A DNA stretch of 33,414 nucleotides from Lachnospiraceae bacterium (GTDB lineage Bacteria; Bacillota; Clostridia; Lachnospirales; Lachnospiraceae): contig CAJTIR010000041.1 in the NCBI GenBank assembly GCA_910576385.1, positions 1 through 33,414 on the forward strand. The letters are read 5' to 3'. Both the position numbers and the translations under genes were made by a program. Under the pieces are notes generated by a model. The model was not told the DNA's origin, did no database searches, and was given only the letters and a program-made list of their open reading frames with translations. Below are positions 22,597 through 32,331 of this stretch, piece after piece; position 1 is the stretch's first letter; each line of letters opens with the position of its first letter.

Positions 22597-24960
22597 CACA
22601 GAAATTTTTCTTACTTTCTGCATTGTCACCATACAGGCGAACACAGTCACTATAAACACTGCCAGTGGATAAATCAAATACACTTCCAGCGGATTAATCA
22701 CAAAGGTAATCTCTGAAGCTCCTACCATCTGAAAAACTTTCCCCGCTGTGATCTTAGAAAAACCGCTTCCGGTAAGCGTTCCCGCCGCAATCCCCAAAAA
22801 CAGCACTAGCATAATCCGCTTCGTCTGCCAGGCAATGATCGACTGATTAGAGAAACCAATTGCTTTTAGTATTCCCATTTCTCCCTGTTCCCGTATCAGA
22901 AACATTTTTTGCATCAATACCACTACCAAGATATTGATACAAATCACGATTACCAAAATCATAATCTTTAGAGCATCCAATTGCTCGGAAACTCCCCCTA
23001 CCATATGATCAATAAACTCCTGGACACTCTGCACCTTTACCTGCGGCATGATCTTTTTTATGCTGTCTCGTATCTGTTCAAAATCCTGATCTTGATCACC
23101 CAGACGCACCTGAATCCCAAATCCTCCTGCTGTGGCTGTGTAATCCAGTTTAGCCTGCTCTGTAAAACGAATCCCCTCCCCCATATTATTCATGCTCTGA
23201 TACATGGCAGTGATCACATAAGGCTCCTCTTTGTCCCCATTCGTGATATAGATAGTATCTCCCACAGAAGCGCCGATCTTCTCCGCCACAATATGTGTCA
23301 CAGCAATTTCATTTTCATAGACTGGCGCTACCCCTTCATCATAAACATAATCTTCCATACGAGTATTTAATCCCTGAAGCGAAAGAGACTGATAAGATTG
23401 GTCGCCTTTGCGGATCTTAAGACGGAAAAATACTTCTGTATAAACCTTATTTGCCAAAATCTCATGTTCTCTTAAGAGTTGCTTTGTATCTTCCAGATAA
23501 TCATAAAACTTTTGTTTCTCCCCTGACAAAATCAATTCTGAAATCTTTTCCTCATCCACAATAAAAAAATCACATTTCTGTGTGCCAAACCATTCCAAAA
23601 GCCCATCCGAGCGCAAGGTATTTATTGTATTTACTGGCATAGCGATAAGCCACACACCCAGCATCCCTGTCACCGCAAGCACCAAATATTTGCGCAATTC
23701 ACTCACCACATCATTACATGCCAGAAAGGTTGTCGCTGATATATGGCTTCCCTGCAGTCGGAACAACCCTTTCCTGTGAAACCGTTCCCCATTATTTCCC
23801 CTTCGGATCGCATCCATTGGCGTCATCTTTTTCATCCTTCTGGTACTGTGATACCCTGACAGCGTAACCAAAACCATAATTGCCATACTGACTGCAAATT
23901 GAAAGCATAATCCAGTTCCATCCTCCTTGATCACCAGCTTTTCTGTCACTTGAGCAATCAAAATCTTGCCAAAAGGAATACTCGTAGCAAATCCAAACAG
24001 CGATCCCACTGCTGCCAGCACAAAATATTTTGTCGTGTATAATCTGCGCACTGCACAATCCTTAATGCCAATGGCTTTCATAATCCCAATTTCCTTATAA
24101 TCCTCATTGACTGTAAATACAATGGTAAATTTCAACATCACCAGGGCAATGGCAATCAGACAGATACTGACACCCAAAATTACAGCCGCAACCACCATTT
24201 CCATGATATAAGTCATCTTGATCAATGACTGATCAGCCGCAAACAATACATGAAATCCTTGATTATGATAAGATTCCTGAAATTTTTCCAGATCATTACA
24301 ACTGATGGAATAAGTTCTCCCATAGGGAAGGCCACTTTCCTGCTGCAATTTTTGATAATCTGCCTCACTGACCAATAGACGCTCACTTCCCATCATTTCG
24401 GAGCCTAAAAATGCATCCTTAAAACTTCCCGCTATCGTAAAAGTTTTACGAAAACCATTCTCTGTAAATATTGTCAGCTTATCGCCTGCTTCCAGGTTAT
24501 TTTCCAACATCGTCTGTCTGCCAAGATACATCTTTCCCTCCTCGATCTTGGTAAGTTCCTGGTTATTCTCTGTGAAAAATTTCTGTCCTTGCATTTGCAG
24601 ACTGCTAAGAACCATAGTACTGGCCATCTCCAGATGTTTACCAGAACGAAGCTCCGTCTGATTACTGGTCAAATATAACTGATCATTCATAGTAAACGAT
24701 TTTACCTGTGCATGGTCTTTTAGAAAACTTTCAATATTTTGGTCATTTTCCGAAAGCTCATCAAAACTCCCTCCCATTGTAAGAATTAAAAAATCTGCCA
24801 ATTCTGACTGCTCTATAAATTCATCCACACCATTTTGAATGACAGAAAAATTATTGAGGCTGCTGGCAATAAATGTAGCTGATAAAAAAATAAACAATAG
24901 TAAAATCAGATTGATGGATTTTTTGCGTTTCAAGTCTTTTTTTAGTATTCTGATATTCAT
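22573..24960 (-). CDS. FtsX/MacB-type ABC transporter permease
   Basis: 795-residue membrane protein. An N-terminal basic helix region precedes a first membrane helix (about 16-36), followed by a large extracytoplasmic domain to about residue 245. Three helices of the first FtsX domain (about 250-370) contain EIGIMKAIGIKD, and after another helix (~415-435) there is a second extracytoplasmic region. The second FtsX domain (about 645-785) contains EMGILKAIGFSN. The duplicated [EQ]-[IM]-GI-[ML]-KAIG signature is diagnostic. Such permeases with an adjacent ATPase and response regulator typically confer or sense resistance to envelope-active peptides, or export lipids or peptides. The ATG follows AAAGGAGCAGG. 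The exact substrate is unknown. Confidence 0.93.
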   Translation of the reverse strand: MNIRILKKDLKRKKSINLILLLFIFLSATFIASSLNNFSVIQNGVDEFIEQSELADFLILTMGGSFDELSENDQNIESFLKDHAQVKSFTMNDQLYLTSNQTELRSGKHLEMASTMVLSSLQMQGQKFFTENNQELTKIEEGKMYLGRQTMLENNLEAGDKLTIFTENGFRKTFTIAGSFKDAFLGSEMMGSERLLVSEADYQKLQQESGLPYGRTYSISCNDLEKFQESYHNQGFHVLFAADQSLIKMTYIMEMVVAAVILGVSICLIAIALVMLKFTIVFTVNEDYKEIGIMKAIGIKDCAVRRLYTTKYFVLAAVGSLFGFATSIPFGKILIAQVTEKLVIKEDGTGLCFQFAVSMAIMVLVTLSGYHSTRRMKKMTPMDAIRRGNNGERFHRKGLFRLQGSHISATTFLACNDVVSELRKYLVLAVTGMLGVWLIAMPVNTINTLRSDGLLEWFGTQKCDFFIVDEEKISELILSGEKQKFYDYLEDTKQLLREHEILANKVYTEVFFRLKIRKGDQSYQSLSLQGLNTRMEDYVYDEGVAPVYENEIAVTHIVAEKIGASVGDTIYITNGDKEEPYVITAMYQSMNNMGEGIRFTEQAKLDYTATAGGFGIQVRLGDQDQDFEQIRDSIKKIMPQVKVQSVQEFIDHMVGGVSEQLDALKIMILVIVICINILVVVLMQKMFLIREQGEMGILKAIGFSNQSIIAWQTKRIMLVLFLGIAAGTLTGSGFSKITAGKVFQMVGASEITFVINPLEVYLIYPLAVFIVTVFACMVTMQKVRKISVQQINEMD

Positions 24961-25058
24961 GTTCCTGCTCCTTTCCTTGTTCTGATCTCACCATATCATG
25001 GAAACTATTAATAAATCCTTAAATGCTGTGGTTAAAAACAAATTTCAACGTTTTTGTC

Positions 25059-25088
25059 TTATAGGAAATCTGAAGGAATTTCCTATAA
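25059..25088. promoter_or_regulatory. perfect 11-bp dyad upstream of the permease operon
   Basis: TTATAGGAAAT (25059-25069) and ATTTCCTATAA (25078-25088) form a perfect inverted repeat with an 8-bp centre, about 100 bp upstream of the permease start. There is no T-run on the minus strand, so a protein-binding site is more likely than a terminator. The regulator is unknown. Confidence 0.45.
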
Positions 25089-25091
25089 AAC

Positions 25092-25135
25092 AAAAAATCA
25101 CCATCCTGATCTTTGCAAAGATTCAGGATGGCGAT
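25092..25135 (-). terminator. strong terminator of the flavodoxin-like gene
   Basis: Minus strand: ATCGCCATCCTGAATCTTTG pairs with CAAAGATCAGGATGGTGAT, followed by TTTTTTG; a ~18-bp stem with a single bulge. It lies 15 bp after the stop codon and separates this gene from the transporter operon. Confidence 0.9.
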
Positions 25136-25150
25136 CACTATCTTTCTGTA

Positions 25151-25663
25151 CTACTCACATGTTTCTAATATTCTATTTACAAATGCCCTGGCATCTGACA
25201 AGTCTTGATCATTGGGATGGAACAAAGCTTCGTCAAAATTGTGCAACATCCTCTTACGGCATGCCTCCTGTCTGGGATCCTCTCTGGCAATCTCATAATT
25301 CTGCCGCACCTGCATGGGCATCTTTCCCTGACAGAGAAATATACCCAGATATTCACAGTCATCTGGAATCCACACATTCACTTTCTGCTCAATGCTCCTG
25401 TAATATTCCTCTCCTTTTCCCATCCCACAGGTGCCAAACAAGGCAATTTTCTTGCCATGCAGTTCAGACATCGCATCTATCACTGTCATCTCACAGGTAC
25501 CGCGGTTGACCCAGAATCCGATAAAAAAAATCTCTGCATCCTTTCCTCTGTATTCTTCCATGCTCTGCATATCTTTGGACATTCCCGGAAGCGCGCTAAA
25601 TATCTCAGTGGCCACTTTCTTGGTGTTGCCAGTCTTGCTGGAGTATAGTACCATATAATCCAT
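25151..25663 (-). CDS. flavodoxin-like protein (BilS-like?)
   Basis: 170-residue protein starting MDYMVLYSSKTGNTKKVA, the flavodoxin FMN-phosphate loop (S-x-T-G-N-T). Next come the strand IFFIGFWVNRGTC at the second flavin loop, and KIALFGTCGMGKGEEYY at the third. The C-terminal part (from about 120) is a helical, Asp/Arg-rich extension. Short flavodoxins of this type occur next to reductases in gut Firmicutes, including the BilS partner of bilirubin reductase, but no reductase gene lies in this window. Electron carrier or flavin-binding helper is the safe call. The gene is monocistronic, with its own terminator. The 136-bp gap upstream (25664-25799) shows no clear promoter. Confidence 0.85.
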   Translation of the reverse strand: MDYMVLYSSKTGNTKKVATEIFSALPGMSKDMQSMEEYRGKDAEIFFIGFWVNRGTCEMTVIDAMSELHGKKIALFGTCGMGKGEEYYRSIEQKVNVWIPDDCEYLGIFLCQGKMPMQVRQNYEIAREDPRQEACRKRMLHNFDEALFHPNDQDLSDARAFVNRILETCE

Positions 25664-25799
25664 TCTTATTCACCCATTCCATCCATGTTTTCTATTACTG
25701 TAACAAAGTAATTATATTTGACGTCCTGTCACTATTAAAGAAGGCTTCCTCATATCTAAAATCTTTTTGCATCAATAAGCAAATTATCATAACTGTTCA

Positions 25800-26498
25800 C
25801 TAATATCTGATATATGGCAGCCCGCCGCAGCAAAGCCCGCCCCCACCACAACAGAGATTACATAACATATTCGCAATACACAGCTTGACACAGAACCCGC
25901 CGCTCCCCTCCATTGGGCTTCCATAGCTCTGACGCTGGTTATAGTACCAGCTCCCGCCATTTTGAAGCTGCGCATATAATTGCTGATATTTACGGTTATT
26001 TGGCTCCATTGCCAACGCTCGCTGTGCCGATTCCATCGCTGCCACATTATTTCCAATACCAGAATTGGCGATAGCATTCAGATAATACCAATATGCATCT
26101 TTGTCACGGATATTTCCCAACACATGCAAGGCCTCCTGAAAATGACCACTGCGAATATAATTTGCCGCCGCCCGTTTATAGGTGCTCTCTGCATCCTGCT
26201 CTTGGGTACGTCCAGACGCTCCTGTTCCAAAACCTCCGAAAAAATCGCCAAAATCCCAGGCGCTGCCTCCCTGCTGTCCATAAGAACCATAGTTCCCTGC
26301 AGCTTTATGTTCCTTTTCCTGCATAATCTGTTGATAAGCCTGCTGAATTTCTTTAAACTTCTCTTCCGCCTGTTCCTTATGAGGATTATTGATATTGGCA
26401 TCAGGATGATATTTCCGGCTTAAGGTTCGATATGCTTTTTTTATCTCCTCGTCAGCAGCATCCCTGCTCACTCCAAGCACCGCATATGGATCATACAT
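25800..26498 (-). CDS. J-domain protein with TPR-like middle and Cys/Gly-rich tail
   Basis: 232 residues. Residues 1-65 are a J domain with the HPD motif (31-33), able to stimulate a DnaK ATPase. A Gly/Ser/Gln-rich linker (about 68-98, [13 protein letters not shown]) follows. Residues ~105-180 contain two TPR-like helical hairpins ([39 protein letters not shown]). The tail is strikingly Cys/Gly-rich ([19 protein letters not shown], then LCCGG), suggesting metal binding, lipid or membrane association. It lacks the DnaJ zinc-finger and substrate domains. It starts two bases after the DUF5685 stop codon, so the two are co-translated and may act together. Confidence 0.9.
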   Translation of the reverse strand: MYDPYAVLGVSRDAADEEIKKAYRTLSRKYHPDANINNPHKEQAEEKFKEIQQAYQQIMQEKEHKAAGNYGSYGQQGGSAWDFGDFFGGFGTGASGRTQEQDAESTYKRAAANYIRSGHFQEALHVLGNIRDKDAYWYYLNAIANSGIGNNVAAMESAQRALAMEPNNRKYQQLYAQLQNGGSWYYNQRQSYGSPMEGSGGFCVKLCIANMLCNLCCGGGGLCCGGLPYIRY

Positions 26499-26500
26499 AA

Positions 26501-27328
26501 CTATTTTCCTTCCCGCCTGCGTTTTACAAGCTCATACCGACACCACACACCAGAATAAAGAATATTCCTCAAGATCTCCGTATTTTCCACAATCGGCAGC
26601 CGCTCAAATGCCCGTGAACACTCTGCCATCATCATACTTAAAATGCTCTCTGCCTGTTGTTCAAAATCTGGCTGCTGGCTCATTGAGCGAAACACATTAT
26701 AATTTCCAGTCTTTTGATCTTGTTCCAGATCCTCATAGGCGTCCATCAGATAAATAAATTTTCCCAGGAAAAATCCCATCCGCCGCAAATCTGTCTCCCA
26801 TTCATCTTGGCGCCATACAAACACCTCAGCCATAATTTTTCCAAAATACCCTGCCGCCTGATCAAGATTAGAACTCTGTTCCCTTTCACAGCGGCGAATC
26901 TGTGCCATTTGTTCTCTGATAATCTTTTCTTTTTGAGGATATTTTGCCGCTGCCTGTTTAAATCTGCCATGTAAAGACATGGCCATTGTCCTTTTGCCAA
27001 TCTTATGTTCATCTATCCAGTCATCCAGACATTTATAATAGGACAATAAAAGATTCATATCTGCCCCATAACAGGAATATGTGTTGATTCTGGTCGGATG
27101 CTTTGTAAATGGATGCGCTGCACATTTTTGCAGACTTACCTGAGTTTTCGGCTCATACAAACTAGTGAGCAATAGAATCACAAACGTCATATCATAACTT
27201 AGCGTCAACTGCCCTGTTCTGCCATAATTTTCCTTTAAGCTCCTGCAAAGCCCACAGTAATAAGACTGATATAAATCAAACTCTTTGAATTTCATTTCTG
27301 GCTTGTTTACAATGATATATCCAAACAT
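26501..27328 (-). CDS. DUF5685 family protein
   Basis: 275-residue, mostly helical soluble protein. It starts [21 protein letters not shown], followed by [14 protein letters not shown] with a C-x-x-C pair (about residues 25-28), further cysteines in [10 protein letters not shown] and [11 protein letters not shown], and a [16 protein letters not shown] segment typical of the family. The conserved Cys and acidic residues suggest a metal-binding or enzyme-like site, but the function is unknown. AAAGGATTCT precedes the ATG. The tight link with a J-domain gene is a common arrangement in Clostridia as far as I recall and points to a chaperone-dependent role. Confidence 0.85.
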   Translation of the reverse strand: MFGYIIVNKPEMKFKEFDLYQSYYCGLCRSLKENYGRTGQLTLSYDMTFVILLLTSLYEPKTQVSLQKCAAHPFTKHPTRINTYSCYGADMNLLLSYYKCLDDWIDEHKIGKRTMAMSLHGRFKQAAAKYPQKEKIIREQMAQIRRCEREQSSNLDQAAGYFGKIMAEVFVWRQDEWETDLRRMGFFLGKFIYLMDAYEDLEQDQKTGNYNVFRSMSQQPDFEQQAESILSMMMAECSRAFERLPIVENTEILRNILYSGVWCRYELVKRRREGK

Positions 27329-27399
27329 AGAATCCTTTCTGATGTATTGAAATAGAAACTCAGTATCTATCCATGCCGCCGAAAACTTTTCCCCATCGA

Positions 27400-27492
27400 A
27401 GCTTTGCCTCCCACTAAACTAAATTTGTTTTGCTCGCCATTTACAAAGCTTTGGCTCTCACTGAGCTAAATTTGTTTTATTCACCACTTACA
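27400..27492 (-). repeat. two-copy 47-bp tandem repeat in the 363-bp gap before DUF5685
   Basis: Units at 27400-27445 and 27447-27492 are about 83% identical over 46 positions (shared AGCTTTG, CTAAATTTGTTTT, TTACA). Read on the minus strand they contain AAAACAAATTTAG and GGCAAAGCTT, but frames are broken by stops, so they are not a clear small protein. The rest of the gap (27329-27691) shows no other gene. There is a TATAAT-like hexamer near 27630 without a good -35, and no convincing nadE terminator. Confidence 0.6.
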
Positions 27493-27691
27493 GAACTGGC
27501 AGCTTCTTTGATAAAATAAGAATAGATAGTCTGATGTTTCATTTTTATGAAAATCTGAATCGTTATCTATTATTCTAATCCCTCGCCCTGGAATTGCAAT
27601 AAACAAACCGGAAATATTCTATAAAAAAATTATAAACTTGTTGACATATTACTCCAGTGGCTAATTTAATTGTCAGCGTAATACTCTAATC

Positions 27692-29641
27692 TCATACTTT
27701 TATATCCTCTTCCAACTCCGCAATCTGGCGCATCCATAAATCTGCACTGGCATCGCTTGGCATACGCAGATCTCCTCTGGGAGAGATTGCCACTGTACCG
27801 ACTTTGGGTCCGTCTGGCAGGCAGGAACGTTTAAATTGCTGGCTAAAAAATCTTCTAGTAAAGGTTTTCAGCCATTTCAATATAGTTTCCGGTGTATATG
27901 TTACTTTTTCTGGATGTTCCCAGCCGCAAAACGCATACACAGCAAGCCGATATATTTTCTTTGGCCCAAATCCAAAACGAAGCATATGGTACAAAAAGAA
28001 ATCGTGCAGCTCATATGGACCGACAATATCCTCTGTTTTCTGAGAAATTTTACCATCTTCTGGGGGCAGAAGCTCAGGACTGACTGGTGTATCAAGAATA
28101 TCTAACAAAATTTTGTTAAGCTTAGAATCCTCACAGATATCCGCATAGTAGCGCACCAGATGACGGACCAGTGTTTTCGGCACAGAGGCATTGACCCCGT
28201 ACATAGACATATGATCACCATTGTAAGTCGCCCAGCCCAAAGCCAGTTCCGACAAATCACCTGTGCCAATCACCATGCCATTTTCCTTGTTGGCAATATC
28301 CATTAAAATCTGTGTCCGCTCCCGCGCCTGTCCATTCTCATAAGTCACATCATGAACACTCTCCGCCTGTCCAATATCAGCAAAATGGACACGCACAGCG
28401 TTTTGAATATCCACTTCCATAAAATCTGCTCCCAGACAGCGAATTAACTGTACTGCATTGTCATAGGTTCGGTCTGTGGTACCAAAGCCTGGCATTGTGA
28501 CAGCTTTAATGCCTTTTCGATCAAGCCCAAGCAGATCAAACGCCCGCACTGTCACCAGCAGGGCCAGCGTGGAATCCAGCCCGCCAGAAATTCCAATCAC
28601 CGCACAGCCGCAATTTGTATGTTCCAGCCTTTTTTTCAATCCCATAGACTGAATGGATAAAAGATCCTCACACCGTTTTTTGCGCTCTGCCCCCGCCTTT
28701 GGCACAAAGGGCATTGGCGCCACAAAACGTGTCAGCTCTGTCTTCTCCTTTTTTAAATGAAACGTAATTTCCCGATAGCTTCCTTCCTCTACCTGAAATG
28801 TATTCATCCGCCTACGCTGTCCGTTCAATCTCTGTATATCTATCTCTGCATACACTGACTGATTGCAAAAACGTTGTGCTTCTGCCAGCATAAGTCCATT
28901 CTCTGCAATCATATTGTGGCCAGAAAATACGACATCCTGTGTGGATTCCCCATCTCCGGCGCTGGCGTATACATAGCCGCAGATCAGCCGTGCTGACTGC
29001 CCTTCCACCAAATTTTTACGATAATGGTCTTTTCCAGTCACTTCATTGCTTGCAGAAAGATTTACAATCAGATTGGCGCCTGCCAGTGCATGAGAAATAC
29101 TGGGCGGACTTGGCCCCCAGATATCTTCACAAATCTCTGCACCGATCTTTAATTCTGGCATAGAATCTGGACAAAATAGCAGCTCACTTCCCATTGGAAC
29201 CTGCATCCCTTCTGCAAAGGTAATTTCTACTGGCTGCTGCATTCCTTCCGTAAAATGTCTGGCTTCATAAAATTCATTGTAATTGGGAATACAACACTTC
29301 GGCACCAAACCTAAGATCTTGCCATTGGCAAGCGCGGCTGCAGCATTATAGAGATTTCCTCTGCTGGCAACCGGAAGCCCCACAAAAACCAGCATATTTT
29401 TTCCGGCAGTATCTTCGGCAATTTTAATTAACTCCTGCTTGGCCTGCTCCAACAATGATTCCATAAAAAATAAATCGCCGCAGGTATATCCAGTAAGACA
29501 TAATTCTGGAAATACTACCACTGCCGCCCGTTTTTCTTCTGCCTCCCCAATTTTTTCAATGATCCTGTCTCTATTATATGCAGGGTCGGCAACCCGAATC
29601 TTGGGAGTTACTGCCGCCACCCTGATAAACCCATCCTTCAC
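27692..29641 (-). CDS. nadE: glutamine-dependent NAD(+) synthetase
   Basis: 649-residue bifunctional enzyme that amidates deamido-NAD with ammonia released from glutamine, the last step of NAD synthesis. The N-terminal nitrilase-type glutaminase has its triad: Glu46 in [10 protein letters not shown], Lys115 in [12 protein letters not shown], Cys171 in [11 protein letters not shown]. The C-terminal synthetase has the pyrophosphatase loop SGGLDS (352-357) plus [23 protein letters not shown]-type segments. Length and order match the large two-domain NadE. The start is GTG (29639-29641) with AAGGAG eight bases upstream, 16 bp after hslO. Last gene of the five-gene group. Confidence 0.97.
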   Translation of the reverse strand: MKDGFIRVAAVTPKIRVADPAYNRDRIIEKIGEAEEKRAAVVVFPELCLTGYTCGDLFFMESLLEQAKQELIKIAEDTAGKNMLVFVGLPVASRGNLYNAAAALANGKILGLVPKCCIPNYNEFYEARHFTEGMQQPVEITFAEGMQVPMGSELLFCPDSMPELKIGAEICEDIWGPSPPSISHALAGANLIVNLSASNEVTGKDHYRKNLVEGQSARLICGYVYASAGDGESTQDVVFSGHNMIAENGLMLAEAQRFCNQSVYAEIDIQRLNGQRRRMNTFQVEEGSYREITFHLKKEKTELTRFVAPMPFVPKAGAERKKRCEDLLSIQSMGLKKRLEHTNCGCAVIGISGGLDSTLALLVTVRAFDLLGLDRKGIKAVTMPGFGTTDRTYDNAVQLIRCLGADFMEVDIQNAVRVHFADIGQAESVHDVTYENGQARERTQILMDIANKENGMVIGTGDLSELALGWATYNGDHMSMYGVNASVPKTLVRHLVRYYADICEDSKLNKILLDILDTPVSPELLPPEDGKISQKTEDIVGPYELHDFFLYHMLRFGFGPKKIYRLAVYAFCGWEHPEKVTYTPETILKWLKTFTRRFFSQQFKRSCLPDGPKVGTVAISPRGDLRMPSDASADLWMRQIAELEEDIKV

Positions 29642-29657
29642 TGGCTGGCTCCTTTCT

Positions 29658-30536
29658 CTATTTCAACAATTCCTTCAGTTCCTCAGGAGTAAAAATATAA
29701 TGTTTGTCACAGAACTGACAATTGACCTCAATCGGTTCATTGTCATCAATCATTTCCTGAATATCCATTTTGCCAATACTTGCAATAGCGCGAGTCACAC
29801 GCTCTTTGGAACAACCGCAAAAATATTTTACTGGGATCTGTTCTGCAGCCTCAATACCAAAATCGCCTAATATCTGCTCTAACAATGTTTCTGGCGTCGC
29901 TCCCTGCTCCAGCAAATCTGTGACGGAACTAACCTTAGCCACTTTCCGTTCTAGTGCAGCGATTACCGATTCTTCGGTATTTGGCATCAATTGAATGATA
30001 AATCCTCCTGCCTGTTTTACCGTATTATCCCGATTCATCAGCACCCCCAGACCCACTGCCGAGGGTACCTGCTCGGAAACAGCAAAATAATACGTCAAAT
30101 CTTCTGCAATCTCCGAGGTTTGCAGCGCAACCTGCCCCACATAGGGCTCTTTTAATCCCAAATCCTTAATCACACTTAAAATTCCTGGCCCCAATGCTCC
30201 TCCTACATCTAACTTACCCTGTGCATTGGCAGGCAGTATCACATCCGATACCAACGGATAACCCTTGACACTGCCCTGGCTGTCAGCGGTCACTGTAAGA
30301 CCCTGAGCCACGCCGCGGCACTTGATCTGCAGAGTCAGCAGATCCTTCTCTCCTTTCATCATTGTGCCCATCATCACGCCTCCGGTAAGCAGCCTGCCCA
30401 ACGCCGCTGTAATCACTGGACTGGTATTGTGATATCTCCTCGCCTGCTCCACCAAATCCCTGGCTGTCACCGCAAAAGCGCGTATTTGGCTGTCTGCCGC
30501 AGTTGCCCTCACCATATAATCCTTATATTCACTCAT
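29658..30536 (-). CDS. hslO: redox-regulated chaperone Hsp33
   Basis: 292-residue holdase activated by oxidation. The N-terminal domain opens DYMVRATAADSQIRAFAVTA and includes LTGGVMMGTMMKG and GYVG/DVGGALGPG-type segments of the family. The C-terminal zinc site is complete: Cys240-x-Cys242 (FCGCSKERV) and Cys273-x-x-Cys276 (NCQFCDKHY), 30 residues apart. On oxidative and heat stress these cysteines release zinc and form disulfides to switch on chaperone activity. The ATG overlaps the methyltransferase stop by four bases (ATGA). Confidence 0.97.
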   Translation of the reverse strand: MSEYKDYMVRATAADSQIRAFAVTARDLVEQARRYHNTSPVITAALGRLLTGGVMMGTMMKGEKDLLTLQIKCRGVAQGLTVTADSQGSVKGYPLVSDVILPANAQGKLDVGGALGPGILSVIKDLGLKEPYVGQVALQTSEIAEDLTYYFAVSEQVPSAVGLGVLMNRDNTVKQAGGFIIQLMPNTEESVIAALERKVAKVSSVTDLLEQGATPETLLEQILGDFGIEAAEQIPVKYFCGCSKERVTRAIASIGKMDIQEMIDDNEPIEVNCQFCDKHYIFTPEELKELLK

Positions 30537-31324
30537 ATCATATCCCGCTTTCTTTTTTCTCTGGCAATCACATAGATCCGTTCACTGTCTTCCCGCACTG
30601 GCTCTCTGGAAAAAGCATCATAAGCCGTTACAAATTCCAAACCAGCCTGTCCCAGCAATTCCTGCACCTGTCTCAGTTCATAGCCCCGTTGAAAATGGAT
30701 TTCTTCATATTTGCAATATAATTCTCCGCTGTCGGGCTCCCTGACAAAAAGCGTCAGATCATATTGATTAATTTGATCTCTGTGATCATAATAATTCTCC
30801 CAAATAAAACTGGCCTGTTTGCGATTCTCACAGAACGTTCTCTCTCCTAAGATTTCCCTGTATTTATAAAGTGTATTCATATCAAAAATAAACACTCCGC
30901 CTGGGTCGAGATAATTGTTTACCAACTGAAATACTTTCAGCAGATCTTCCTCCTCCAGAATATAATTGATCGAATCGCAGACACTGACCACTGCTTTCAC
31001 AGTTCCATAGAGTTCAAACTCTCTCATATCCTGTAACAGATAAAGAATATCTGAGTTTTCCTGCCCCATATCTTTCCTGTCATCCAATGCTCTTAGCTTG
31101 GCAATCTGCAGCATTTCCTGGGAATTGTCCACACCAATCATATCGTAACCCGCTTGTGCCAATAGTCTTGTCATCTTCCCTGTTCCACAGCCCAACTCTA
31201 ATACTAATCCTTCAGACACTTGATATTCTTGCAGTAAGCTTACCAAATATTTGCTCCATTCCTGATAAGGCACATTGTCCATAAACAGATCATAAACCTC
31301 TGCAAATCCTGTATATGCTTCCAT
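30533..31324 (-). CDS. class I SAM-dependent methyltransferase
   Basis: 263-residue Rossmann-fold methyltransferase. Motif I is LVLELGCGTGKMTRLLA (about residues 40-56), motif II GVDNSQEML, and a later strand AVVSVCDSINYIL near 100. The protein begins YTGFAEVYDLFMDNVPY, typical of small-molecule methyltransferases found beside hslO in Clostridia. The substrate is unknown. The ATG at 31324 follows GGAGGAGCT; the four extra codons upstream in frame would translate that site. It lies 14 bp after the DUF1002 gene and overlaps hslO by four bases. Confidence 0.9.
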   Translation of the reverse strand: MEAYTGFAEVYDLFMDNVPYQEWSKYLVSLLQEYQVSEGLVLELGCGTGKMTRLLAQAGYDMIGVDNSQEMLQIAKLRALDDRKDMGQENSDILYLLQDMREFELYGTVKAVVSVCDSINYILEEEDLLKVFQLVNNYLDPGGVFIFDMNTLYKYREILGERTFCENRKQASFIWENYYDHRDQINQYDLTLFVREPDSGELYCKYEEIHFQRGYELRQVQELLGQAGLEFVTAYDAFSREPVREDSERIYVIAREKRKRDMI

Positions 31325-31338
31325 AGCTCCTCCCAAGG

Positions 31339-32301
31339 TTAAGAAAACAATCCTTTAAAAAAGTTGATAATCGAACGGAAAAATTCTACAATTTTATCAA
31401 AAAAACTTTTTGTATCAATTTCCGATAATTTCTGATACAAGGCCTGCGCTTGATTTTTAATGGACTCCAAGTTCAAATCTAACTTTTCAATTTTCTGTAA
31501 CAGCTCTGCAAGCTGTACTGTCTCCGCCTCTGACAAGGAAATATCAAATTCTTCACTGGCTCTATCAATCGCCTCACTGATTTCTTTCTCAGAACTCAAT
31601 TTATGTTCAATTACTTCCTGTTTGAGATATGCCACCAGTTCCTCTGCTTTCTCAGCATCCCCAACTTTTTCTGCAAGATCTCCGGTCAATACCAACTCAT
31701 TTAACGCTGTGTCCATACTCTCCTCTGTGACCTTTTCGCCTGTCATGTCAGAATATGCTTTCATCGCGCCTACCAGTGCAGCCGTTCCAGAAATCGGAAA
31801 TGGAGCCGCCACAATAATATCCGCATCAGTAATCCCAGCAGTAATCAGCGCATTTTTATACATGCCAATTGTACAATAAGAAATATTTTTTGTTGTGATA
31901 TTGATCCCATGCCCCTGATTTCGTTTTACCACAAGCACAGAGGAGAGGGAGCGCGTACCAATCTTATCGGCAGCTACATATTCACCCAGATAACTATGTT
32001 CTTCCTCATTGGTGACATAAATCACATCATAATCTGCAAGTTCCAAAGGGTTGATCCCTAATAGAGACAATACTGCCTCCTGCTGCTGTGGCGTTAAATT
32101 TGCCCCCAATGCCAGATATGGCTTATCTGCCTTAGTAATTGGTTCTGTAACTTCTCCTTCTTGGCCGGACGCATCCACCGCCTCCTTGGTGTTTGTTGTA
32201 TTGTCTCTCCCATATTCTTCTGCAAATGTGTCTGTTGTCGATAAAACTGTCACCATACAGATCAGAAACAGCGCTGTCCATCGTTTGATATGTCTCTTCA
32301 T
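31339..32301 (-). CDS. secreted DUF1002 family protein
   Basis: 320-residue exported protein. The N-terminus has basic residues (MKRHIKRW), a hydrophobic core (ALFLICMVTVLS) and a plausible cleavage after TFA. The mature part has the DUF1002 pattern: LALGANLTPQQQEAVLSLLGI, VIYVTNEEEHSYLG, ARS-type turns (IGTRSLSSVLV), then AAPFPISGTAALVGAMKAY. The C-terminal ~100 residues are charged coiled helices ending in a hydrophobic/amphipathic segment (KIVEFFRSIINFFKGLFS) that may touch the membrane. Function unknown. The ATG at 32301 has GGAGGAGACT ahead of it; the frame start at 32313 encodes that site. Confidence 0.88.
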   Translation of the reverse strand: MKRHIKRWTALFLICMVTVLSTTDTFAEEYGRDNTTNTKEAVDASGQEGEVTEPITKADKPYLALGANLTPQQQEAVLSLLGINPLELADYDVIYVTNEEEHSYLGEYVAADKIGTRSLSSVLVVKRNQGHGINITTKNISYCTIGMYKNALITAGITDADIIVAAPFPISGTAALVGAMKAYSDMTGEKVTEESMDTALNELVLTGDLAEKVGDAEKAEELVAYLKQEVIEHKLSSEKEISEAIDRASEEFDISLSEAETVQLAELLQKIEKLDLNLESIKNQAQALYQKLSEIDTKSFFDKIVEFFRSIINFFKGLFS

Positions 32302-32331
32302 AGTCTCCTCCATTCTGTGCTGCGTTGTAAG

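Noticed and set aside
25054-25509. Plus-strand frames of about 150 codons opposite the flavodoxin-like gene
   Set aside because: They begin inside a terminator hairpin and mirror the minus-strand gene; no family features.
27400-27492. Tandem repeat considered as a start of a CRISPR array
   Set aside because: Only two directly abutting units with no spacers and only ~83% identity; no cas genes.
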